A stretch of 64,000 nucleotides of DNA from Sepioteuthis lessoniana. Lineage: Eukaryota; Mollusca; Cephalopoda; Myopsida; Loliginidae. The stretch lies in contig OY757904.1 in NCBI GenBank assembly GCA_963585895.1, positions 23,490,059 through 23,554,058 of the forward strand. Reading direction: 5' to 3'. The position numbers and the translations under genes were made by a program. A model generated the notes under the pieces. That model worked only from the letters and a program-made list of their open reading frames with translations. It was not told the origin of the DNA and did not search any database. Shown in pieces: positions 56,118-64,000 of the stretch (position 1 is the first letter of the stretch; the number at the start of each line of letters is the position of its first letter).

Positions 56118-56423
56118 TGGAATAAAACGAATTATTAGTAGTAGAACCATTCTAGAGAAGAAAAAAAAACTATGGAATATGAAGAGGAAGGGGAAGGCGA
56201 TACCAATAGTAATTGGAGCACTCGGTACTGTAACCAAAGGATTTATAAAGGTACTGGAGGACTTAGAAATAAGAGGACGAGTGAATTCAGCATTATGAAG
56301 ATCGGCAAGAATACTAAGAATTTCCCTGGAGACTTAAAGAGATTTGCTGTCACTCAGACGCTAATGGAAAAAAAAAATTCTCAACTAAGTAGATCAATAA
56401 TAATAATAATAATAATAATAACC
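56118..56423 (+). pseudogene. RLE-type LINE 3' end, copy K5
   Basis: KKLWNMKRKGKAIPIVIGAL, GTVTKGFIKVLEDLEIRGRV, a frameshift, then GAGACTTAAAGAGATTTGCT and a terminal (AAT)n at 56397-56421. Confidence 0.8.
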
Positions 56424-56841
56424 TAATCTCGGCCAGAAGACCAGACCTCATAATAATCAACAAAAGAAAGAGAATCTTCAAAATTCTTGACTTTGCTGTC
56501 CCGGCCGACCACAAAATAAATCTGAAGGAAAGTGAAAAGAAGGATAAGTACCTCGACCTTGCTAGAGAATTAAAAAAAAACTGTAGAACATGAAAGTAAC
56601 GATTGTGTCAATTGTGATTGGTGCGTTAGGCACAGTAACTAAAGGATTATTAAAGGGCCTGGAGGACTTGGAAGTTGGCGGACGAGTAGAGACTATCCAA
56701 ACGACAGCATTGCTGAGGACAGCAAAAATACTGAGAGGAGTCCTGGAGACTTGAGGAGACTTGCTGTCACTCAAACTCCGGCGAAAAACCATCAGCTAAT
56801 ACTGTTGTGAAAAACTCTAGAGGAGTAAATAATAATCTAAT
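56424..56841 (+). pseudogene. RLE-type LINE 3' end, copy K6
   Basis: Starts directly after the K5 (AAT)n. Translation ARRPDLIIINKRKRIFKIL then DFAVPADH is an exact RPD-X14-D restriction-like endonuclease motif. ESEKKDKYLDLARELKKNC follows, then a frameshift and TVTKGLLKGLEDLEVGGRV. The 3' end AAACTCTAGAGGAGTAAATA is close to that of K1. Non-functional fragment. Confidence 0.85.
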
Positions 56842-57030
56842 CGTATTTACCCAACCTCTCCGCTCGGGCAGGATATGACACAAGGTCAATTTTAAGCGGA
56901 GTTTAACAGGTTTGAATTCAATGTTTTCCTTCTCCTAGACTAGTTGCCTCACCAAGGCTGAAGAACCTAGTCTGCCCTACTATTTACCCATAGCTGGGGG
57001 GAGAATATTTGGATTCATACCTTTCCCAAT
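56842..57030 (-). mobile_element. 5'-truncated SINE-B with 16-bp TSD
   Basis: Reversed tail GTATTTACCCAACCTCTCCG, TTTTAAGCGGAGTTTAACAG and TTTACCCATAGCTGGGG; cut within the core (CATACCTTTCCCA). TAAATAATAATCTAAT occurs perfectly at 56826-56841 and 57031-57046, so it inserted into the (TAA)n-like tail of K6. Confidence 0.92.
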
Positions 57031-57046
57031 TAAATAATAATCTAAT

Positions 57047-57474
57047 AGCAGTACAAACAATGCCATAAGACACAACTATATTAAAGGAAGAATAGATATG
57101 ACGCTGCATGGTAGCAAATGTGGTGATAGAGACGAAACGATCAAGCACATAATAAGTGAATGCAGCAAACTAGCACAGAAAGAGAATAAGACTAGACACG
57201 ACTGGGTAGGAAAGGTGATCCACTGAAAATTGTGAAAAAAAAATGAAATTTGTACATACGAACAAATGTTATATGCACAACCTAGAATCCGTGCAAGAAA
57301 AATATACGCACAAACTTCTCAGGGATTTTGAAATACAAACAGATGACCTAACCTAGGTCAGAAACCAGACCAGATAATTGTCAAAATAAAAAAGAAAAAA
57401 GAAAAGAGAACTTGCCGAATTATGGACTTTGCTGTTCCGGCTAACCACAGAGTAAATAGAAAGAAAGTGAAAAA
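57047..57474 (+). pseudogene. RLE-type LINE, copy K7, 5' piece
   Basis: Translation CGDRDETIKHIISECSKLAQ is a zinc-knuckle-type CX8HX4C segment (the first Cys of the CCHC motif is lost). Then KTRHDWVGKVIH with a stop, and PDQIIVKI...RIMDFAVPANHRV, the endonuclease motif with four extra residues. It stops at GTGAAAAA where the family continues KDKYLDLA; that part resumes at 61204. CCHC followed by RPD...D is the order known for R2/R4-type elements. Confidence 0.8.
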
Positions 57475-58300
57475 AGCTTTAGTGTAGAAGAAAAATTAAA
57501 AGCCTAAAACACCTAATGCTATCACAAGCCTCCCCCCCCAAAAAAAAGAGAAGGGAAAAAATGATGAAATTATTATCCCCCCCCCTGACTAGAAGAGTAG
57601 ACCGTCTCCAAAACTACCTAAAATTCAATAATAAATAAACGTTAAAGGGAAAAGGAAGGATTTGAGCTCACGTGCCTACAGGAAAGAATGTATCAATATT
57701 GGTCAGTATGTCTTTAAGTCCTATTAATTTAAAATGCTGAATTTTACAAAATGTTATGCTGTATTTTTGTTTGCAAAATAATGCTTAAACTATACGTTTT
57801 AAATGTAAAGACACGCTTACTCTACTATAAACCCAAATTGATTATAAAACTTCTGTCCAAATGTCAGCGAACAAGGCAAAACGTTTTTGAATCTCTTCTA
57901 TAATATAATTTAAAAATTCTTAAAGAAAGCCCTAACAGTAGTTTAGAAGAAAAAGTTAAAGCCTAAAACACCAAAAAAAAAAAAAAAAAATTCAGTACTA
58001 GGGAAAGTCTGACAAAAGTACCCTAATCTCGGACTTTAACTAAGTTAAAACTTAAGAAATTTAAATCAAAATTAACCCCCCTACTTTTTTTTTCTACTAC
58101 GTACACATGGGAAGCAGCATGATGTACGTAAAGGTATTTAAATAAACCCATGGACGACCAAAGTCAATACCTAAACAGGTCCTGGACGTGAGTTCGACGA
58201 TTTTACGCTCAGGATCGTTAGTTCGATCGGGGAACTACTGCTGCTCCTCTATAATAGCGGCTTCTATAGAAGAGAATAAAACAGCCATCGAAAGATAACC
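57475..58300 (+). mobile_element. Probable RTE 5' untranslated region
   Basis: Non-coding stretch between the K7 breakpoint and the RTE first frame. Contains a direct repeat about 461 bp apart: TTTAGAAGAAAAAGTTAAAG at ~57946 and the related GTGTAGAAGAAAAATTAAAA at ~57482, each followed by GCCTAAAACACC. Also poly-C at 57530 and 57579 and poly-A at 57972-57989. Assignment to the RTE element is inferred from position. Confidence 0.45.
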
Positions 58301-59126
58301 ATGACCCACACTCAAACCACATACACAAACCGCATCGCTCTTCACGCGGGTAAAAAAGGGGCGCGTCCTGCTGAGGTTGGAGCCCTGGCCTCAGTGTTCG
58401 AAAAATCAGCTACAGAGCTCAAACAATCAAAACTACTAAAATGCAAGCAAACACTACAAATAACCACATTTAACGTAAGAACCTTAAATAGAATAGGACA
58501 ACTACCAGAGCAAATCGCATCGGCCGAAGAACATAAGATTGACATAATATGCATACAAGAACACAGATACACGCACACCGAAGATATCAAACATCACGAA
58601 ACTGGCAATGAATGGTTGCTCGTCACTGTATCCGCATGGAAAAACTCTGTCAACGCCGCAGTAGGAGGGGTAGGATTACTTATAGGACCTAGATCATTAA
58701 AAACGCTAAATAGCATTGAGAAAATACAACCTCTAATGATGGCAGCTACTTTTAACGGCAACCCCAGAGCAACAATCATCTCCTGGTACAGCCCTACCAA
58801 TGTTAGTGAAGAAACTGAACTAGTCACCTTCTACGATGAGCTATCCTCATTACTTCGTAGCATCCCAAAACACAACATGTTAGTCATTGGCGGAAACATG
58901 AATGCCCAAATCGGGAAAAACGGAAACAACAAATACAGCCTCCACAACGCGTCAAATAGGAATGGGCAACATCTAACAGATTCCATGATAGAAAATAGAT
59001 TAGCATGCCTCAATACAAACTACCAAAAAAGGAAGGGCAAACTATGGACATACACGTAGGCAAACAATACTAAAGCTCAGATAGACTACGTCCTTATAAA
59101 CAAGAAACGGAAAAATAGTGCAATGA
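58301..59126 (+). pseudogene. RTE-type endonuclease domain, broken
   Basis: 252-codon frame, then stop TAG at 59057 and the same frame on to 59126. An APE-type endonuclease nicks target DNA for target-primed reverse transcription. Motifs: TTFNVRTLN (55-63), CIQEHRY with Glu87, GGVGLLIGP (122-130), SWYSPTN (161-167) and VIGGNMNAQIG (205-215). The usual GD.N catalytic Asp is Asn209 here. After the TAG, AQIDYVLINKK is intact, but the C-terminal SDH motif is missing because the sequence jumps to the IRDKY linker. Likely a deletion of some 45 codons. Annotation pipelines often name such frames 'craniofacial development protein 2-like'; that is a mis-label. Confidence 0.9.
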
Positions 59127-59127
59127 A

Positions 59128-61170
59128 TTGCGAGGCATAAGAGATAAATACGTATTAGAATTAAGAAACAGATTCGAAACACTACAAGAAAAGACGGAAA
59201 AAACTAAACCGAAAGACGAATATGAAAATTTCGTCAATGCACACCTCGAGGTAGCAGCGAAATGCATTCCAACAAAACTCAAAACTAAATATAGAGTCCC
59301 ATTGGAAACTTTAGCGGTGAGAGACAAACGTGCACTAGTGAAAATAGCCTCCAAAAACTATCGAAAAAACCCAACAAACACAAATGCCTTAAAACTAAAA
59401 ACGGCACAATAACAATTAGCACGCCTATATATAAAGGAACAGACAGAATACATTCAAAATCAGATAGATAAGATTAGAGACTCGGTGGAAGATAGACAAT
59501 CTAGGATAGCCTGGCAAACAATAAACTAAGTGAGTAGAAGAAAGAACACAGCCAGAGCAAAACTGAAAGCAGCAAACCAAGAAGAAAGAATAAAACTGTG
59601 GAAACAGCACTTCGAAAACTTACAAGGAAACCCACCGAAAATAACACATGAACCAATCACCAGAATAATTAGCAAACAATTAGACATTAAACTAGGACCG
59701 TTCACACAAGAAGAACTCGACTCGGTTCTCAGAAAAATTAAAAATAGGAAAGCTGCAGGACTGGACGAAATTCCTCCGGAAGTATGGAAGACCAGACAAT
59801 TCGATGACATACTGCTCCGACACTGCAACGCAGTATACAATCAAAATCCGATAGATAGATGGATGAAGGGATGCATACTCCCCTTCCCTAAAAAAAGGGA
59901 CCTCAGATTAGCCAAAAACTACCGAGGCATAACACTTACATCCATAGCAGCCAAAATCTGCAATGTCCTACTACGAAACCGCATAGAACCCAAAATCGAC
60001 AACATACTTAGAAAAAACCAAAATGGCTTCCGAAAAAATAGATCCACGACCTTACAAATATTAACCATCCGTAGAATCCTTGAAAGTGTACGGGCAAAAA
60101 ACCTACAAGCGACATTATTATTTGTTGACTTTACCAAGGCTTTCGATTCCATTCACAGAGGAAAGATGGAACAAATCCTACTAGCGTACGGCATACCTAA
60201 AGAAACCGTAGCGGCAATAACGATTCTCTATAGAAACACTAAAGTAAAAGTACGATCACCAGATGGAGACACAGAATACTTTGATATTGTAGCAGGAGTA
60301 CTACAAGGGGAAACGCTGGCCCCGTACCTCTTTATCATTTGTCTAGAGTACGTACTTAGAACATCGATTGACAAAATCAGAGAGAATAGCTTCGAACTGA
60401 CGAAGAAAAGAAGCAGAAGATACCCCGCAACAACAATTACCGAAGCTGACTACGCCGATGACATAGCGATACTGGCAAATACACCTGACCAAGCCGAAAA
60501 ACTACTGCATAGTTTGGAACGAGCAGCAACAAGCATAGGCCTCTATGTTAATGCACACAAAACGGAATATATGTGCTATAATCAAACGGGGGACATCTCC
60601 ACTCTAGAAGGAACCCCTCTTAAACTAGTAGACAAATTCACATACCTAGAAAGCAGCGTCGAATCAACCGAAAAGGACATCGAAACGAGGTTAACGAAAG
60701 CATGGATAGCTATCAATAGGCTATGAATTATATGGAAATCAGACCTAACCGATAAAATGAAACGCAGTTTCTTCCAGGCAGCGGTCACATCGATACTGCT
60801 ATATGGCTGCACTACATGGACGCTAACAAAACGGCTGGAGAAGAAGCTAGACGCAATTACCCAAGAATGCTACGTGCATTCTGAAACAAGTCCTGGCGGC
60901 AACACCCCCACAAGCCACCAACTGTACGGCTACCTGCCCCCTATCACGAAAACTATTCAAGTTAGACGAACCAGACATGCAGGACACAGGGACGAACTCA
61001 TAAGAGATATATTCTTATGGACCCCCACACATGGCCGTGCAAAAGCAGGACGACCAGCACGAACATACATTCAGTAGCTATGTAAGGATACGGGTTGCTG
61101 TCCTGAAGACCTACCTAGAGTGATGAACGATAGGGAGGAGTGGCGAGAGAGGGTCTGGGATATCCATGCT
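59128..61170 (+). pseudogene. RTE-type reverse transcriptase, broken
   Basis: One frame runs from 59128 with stops at 59410, 59527, 60724 and 61075. The longest open part (59530-60726, 398 codons) has KAAGLDEIPPE (74-84), NYRGITL (130-136), NQNGFRKNRST (153-163), LLFVDFTKAFDSI with Asp190, GVLQGETLAP (256-265; many relatives have D for E) and YADD (308-311). After 60757: FFQAAVTSILLYGCTTWTL, RRTRHAGH and GRAKAGRPARTYIQ. The catalytic YADD is kept but the stops and the short deletion near CHTETSPGG/RHAGH make it inactive as a whole. The frame relative to the endonuclease is shifted at the missing SDH region. Confidence 0.92.
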
Positions 61171-61203
61171 ACCAGCGCGATATGATGATGATGATGATGA
61201 CCT
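61171..61203 (+). repeat. RTE 3' terminal (GATGAT)n
   Basis: Short tandem ATG/GAT repeat after ACCAGCGCGAT, as also seen at 35085-35104 and 5919-5934. RTE-clade elements typically end in such short repeats instead of poly-A. Confidence 0.88.
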
Positions 61204-61489
61204 GGACCTGGCAACGGAACAGAAAAAAACTCAGGAAAATGAACGAGACTGCGATACCACTTGTAGTTGGTGCTCTATGTACAGTCACCAAAAGATTGAT
61301 GCAGGGACTGGAGTAATTGGAAATAAGAGAACAAATGGAGACCACCTAAACTACAGCATTTTAAAGATCACGTAGAATACGAAGGAGAGTGCTGGAGACT
61401 TGAAGAGACTTGCTGTCTCACTTTAGTGAGAAACCATCCACTCATGCTTGTGTGAAAACACTCAAAAGAGTAATAATAATAATAATAAT
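61204..61489 (+). pseudogene. RLE-type LINE, copy K7, 3' piece
   Basis: Opens with LDLATEQKKT, i.e. where the 57047-57474 piece stopped. Then VVGALCTVTKRLMQGLE-like sequence (frameshifted), GAGACTTGAAGAGACTTGCT and a terminal (AAT)n at 61469-61489. Together with 57047-57474 it forms one copy split by the RTE element. Confidence 0.75.
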
Positions 61490-61924
61490 TGTTACAAATG
61501 CAAAACTAACTTAACTGGGTGATAAACTTGATCAACATGTACAAGGAATTGGAATTTTTCCCTGCTGAAAAATAGTATATGTAAAAACCGGCATATGTTA
61601 GGGAATTATATGCATACAAATCCCAGGAATTGTAGGATAAAAACGGATCGATGAAATTCCCATCCGTAGAACAGAGCGAGAGATAATTTACAAGAAAAGA
61701 AATGCTTTCCATTCTACCATAGAAAAAAGTAAAAAGATAAATACTTAGATCGTGGGCAGAAAAGGGAAAAGCTGTGGAACAGGAAAGTTTAGATTACGCT
61801 ATTTGGATTTAGTGACCATAAAACGGACTCAAAGGCCAAGAAAAGAGACTGGAGGAACTTGATATCTGAGGAAGAATCGGGACCAACTCTATTATAGCAC
61901 TGTCAAAATCAACGAGAATACTTA
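61490..61924 (+). pseudogene. RLE-type LINE, copy K8, 5' piece
   Basis: LINMYKELEFFPAE, then decayed motifs and AAAAAGATAAATACTTAGAT (KKDKYLD-like), AGCTGTGGAACAGGAAAG (KLWNRK-like). Split by the L1-LTR at 61925. Confidence 0.6.
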
Positions 61925-62474
61925 TGTTACATAGCCATACAGGAATATGTGTAATAGACATATTCATACCGGTACGCAAAACGTTCATAATGTCCATAAC
62001 GAACATAGATACATAACATAGAAATCCCGAAACACGAAAAACACTTACGACTTCTTAGTTCAGTTCGAAAATTTTTATTACCTTTGAGTTTAAAGGTTTT
62101 TCGACATAAGGAGAGAGATATCATCTTTCTATGCTGACTTTTCCATCTGACTCAAACCACGTGCGACACTCGCCGCAATGCCTCGGCGAGCCCCGAAAGT
62201 CAACCGTCTTCTTACGAGGCAGGAACTCAACTAACTGACTTTTCTCAAATCTTAACCCACGCTTCCGGTCATGAGGTCATTCACATCCCCCGGTCAAATT
62301 ACTACCTGGGGTTTCTATTTTGACATCTCTGAATGATACATCAGCTCTGCACGTGCGTGAACACCTGCGTTCATGTTGCACCTAACTAACCCATGCGCTA
62401 AGCGAAACGTTCTCAGCCTAACTAAACTGAAAGGCAAGATATATAAAACGAAATCCATCGGCCATTATATTACA
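61925..62474 (-). mobile_element. Solo LTR, family L1-LTR, TSD CTTA
   Basis: 550-bp unit TGTTACATAGCC...CATTATATTACA flanked by CTTA at 61921-61924 and 62475-62478. Homologous throughout to 27735-28274 (TTGCACCTAACTAACCCATG is identical in both). AATAAA in sense near 62073-62079. No internal retroviral-type genes remain. Confidence 0.9.
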
Positions 62475-62545
62475 CTTAGAATATTATTGGAGAAATTAAC
62501 AGTGTTGAAGTCATTCGAATTTCAGTGAAAAACCAATTGTTAAAA
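62475..62545 (+). pseudogene. RLE-type LINE, copy K8, 3' piece
   Basis: Resumes after the LTR. Across the insertion the joined translation reads TRILR before and RILLEKLTVLKSFEFQ after, matching ILRRVLETRGDLLSLKLQ-type sequence in relatives. 3' end AGTGAAAAACCAATTG. Confidence 0.65.
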
Positions 62546-62691
62546 CTGGGTTCAAAACTTCTGGCCTTAAATGTAGACCAAGTTTTTATTTACAGGAAGA
62601 GAAAATTTGTCATCTAGAGGATTTTGCCAGTCTGTAGAGTAAATATTAAAAACCTCAAAAAGACATTTACATCTTGCCAATGTGCTTAAAA

Positions 62692-63350
62692 TGTTATATA
62701 ATTACGGAATGATTTTTTTATATTAATCATTTTTCGTTAATTATATTGTATCATTCAGTTTGGTTGGGCTTTGAACTATTCGGCTCTTAGTTCAGGGGCA
62801 CAGACATTGGGTACAATTTAAACTCGGGTTCAGAGGATATGACTATCACAATTGTCATAATAAACCCGTGATAGGAAATGGGACAGGAGTGTGAATGACG
62901 TCATGCCCGGAAGCGATGGGCTGAGAATTTGGGGATTTTGAAAAACAGTCGAGTTAGGAGTTGAATTCGGGCCATGTAAAACTGACGATTTTGTCTCTGC
63001 CTTTGGGTATAGAGAATTGAGTTCACAGCCATGGAGTCGAGTGTTGGAAAGTTGACTTGGGCCATGGAGACAGATAGTAGAAGTTGAGTTCCGACAATGG
63101 TGTTGAGAAGTTGTGGTTTCGACTGTTGAGACATACGGTCAAGTTTTTCGAGTCCCGACTAGTGAAGATGAAAGGAGATCTAAAACTCCACGAGATGTGT
63201 TTTGTTAGCACAGTATGATACGAAAGACTTTTGAGAATTGTGTCTCTCTTTCCTCGTGTCGAAGAACCGAACTCAGAAGTCAAGAAGTTAATAAACGTTC
63301 GTACCTGAAAAACGGAGTCGCTTGTGTATTTGAATTACGGCTATATAAAA
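62692..63350 (+). mobile_element. LTR, family L1-LTR, diverged, opposite strand
   Basis: Sense on plus: TGTTATATAATTACGGAATG start, TTCAGTTTGGTTGGGCTTTG, GTGAATGACGTCATGCCCGG, ATTGTGTCTCTCTTTCCTCG, AATAAA at 63290-63295 and TTCGTACCTGAAAAACGGAG, with the end in ATATAAAA. Corresponds in order to the reverse complement of 61925-62474 and 27735-28274. The 3' end is blurred by an A-run, so the target duplication (possibly AAAA) is not demonstrable. Confidence 0.7.
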
Positions 63351-63444
63351 AAAACATGCGACATCGGAATAACGAAGGTATCAATTGTAGTTAGATCTAC
63401 TGTCTCCAATCGGCTGGAAAAAGACTAGGGAAATGAATAAGAGA

Positions 63445-64000
63445 TTGGTTTGGTTTAGTTTGTTTTTATAGCATGTCAACTGTATTTGTTTTTTTTTAAT
63501 GCCAAATTCTGTTTTTACTTATATATGAAATATATAATTTGTAAACGCATTTTTCTTGATACACACAGTTAAATGATCAAACAGTTCTGTTTCACACAGT
63601 TCAATTTAGCATAAGTCAAAGTTAAATGGTTCCAATTATTGCTATGTATCTCTAACAATACAACTGAACACGAGTCCTTCGTTTACACTCTATTAAATAA
63701 CCAAACAGTTCTATTTCTAACAATTAAATTTTGCCTAAGTCGTTTGTTTGCACTAAGTTTAAATGTCAAACAGTTCTATTCTACCCATCGATAGGACCCT
63801 TTCTGGTGCTACCATTCTGGGAAAGAGTGGACCTGGCAAATAAAGGGTACTCCGCATTGCACAAAGCTCCAGCATTACTGGAGCCTCACCATCAAATTTT
63901 CAGTGCCATATCCAGTACACTCTTTGAGGGAGTCTTACTTCTCTGCTGAGATATTCGGTGCATTTTACCGCCCTAGCCGACTGGGCTATATAACAGGAGT
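63445..64000 (-). mobile_element. Rep1, runs to window end
   Basis: Reversed (CCAAA)n tail and TTTATAGCATGTCAACTGTA, internal AACAATTCAATTT-type repeats, block AGAGTGGACCTGGCAAATAA, CTCCAGCATTACTGGAGCCT and head CTAGCCGACTGGGC. Nearly complete. Confidence 0.8.

Noticed and set aside
58301..59059. 252-codon frame as a host gene (craniofacial development protein 2-like)
   Set aside because: It is the APE-type endonuclease domain of an RTE retrotransposon, followed by reverse transcriptase and a (GATGAT)n tail, with stops and a deletion.

Overview
This window is AT-rich, repeat-dense, non-coding DNA from an animal genome. I found no intact host gene, tRNA, rRNA, CRISPR array or operon. Long (AT)n, (CA)n, (GA)n and (TAA)n tracts, tRNA-derived SINEs, 5'-truncated LINEs, internally deleted mariner/Tc1 elements and solo LTRs account for most recognisable sequence. 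Together they point to an invertebrate metazoan. A mollusc, perhaps a cephalopod, is my best guess from the SINE architecture and the RTE/mariner protein types, but nothing in the window proves it.

Layout. 1-25 kb: SINEs of several families, RTE fragments and copies of an unnamed ~0.6 kb retroelement that I call Rep1, including a three-copy head-to-tail array at 23.0-24.6 kb, with decayed Tc1-type transposase remnants at 17.7 and 21.4 kb. 25-35 kb: two mariner deletion derivatives (26.4 and 32.1 kb), a LINE tail split by a solo LTR (27.3-28.7 kb), a Tc1-like deletion derivative (30.5 kb) and SINEs. 35-50 kb: two solo LTRs of a ~1.1-1.2 kb family (39.9 and 45.2 kb), a third mariner, SINEs and Rep1. 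50-64 kb: many 3' tails of a non-LTR retrotransposon with a restriction-like endonuclease, chained at (TAA)n tracts; a nearly full-length but dead RTE-type element (58.3-61.2 kb); and two more solo LTRs of the ~0.55 kb family.

Repeat families used below. SINE-A has a tRNA-like head, a central core and a tail ending in (ACCAAA)n. SINE-B has a related tRNA-like head, a clearly related core and a different tail. SINE-C has a tRNA-like promoter preceded by a conserved ~150 bp leader and ends in (AT)n. SINE-D and SINE-E have other tRNA-like heads. Rep1 is a non-coding, internally repetitive element whose 3' end matches that of SINE-A. Strand is given in the inferred retroelement sense. L1-LTR and L2-LTR are the two LTR families.

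The main biological content is a layered insertion record. LTRs sit inside LINE tails, an RTE element apparently sits inside a restriction-like-endonuclease LINE, and SINEs sit inside Rep1 and in LINE (TAA)n tails. Target-site duplications are directly readable for several of these. Boundaries of diverged repeats are estimates made by eye.
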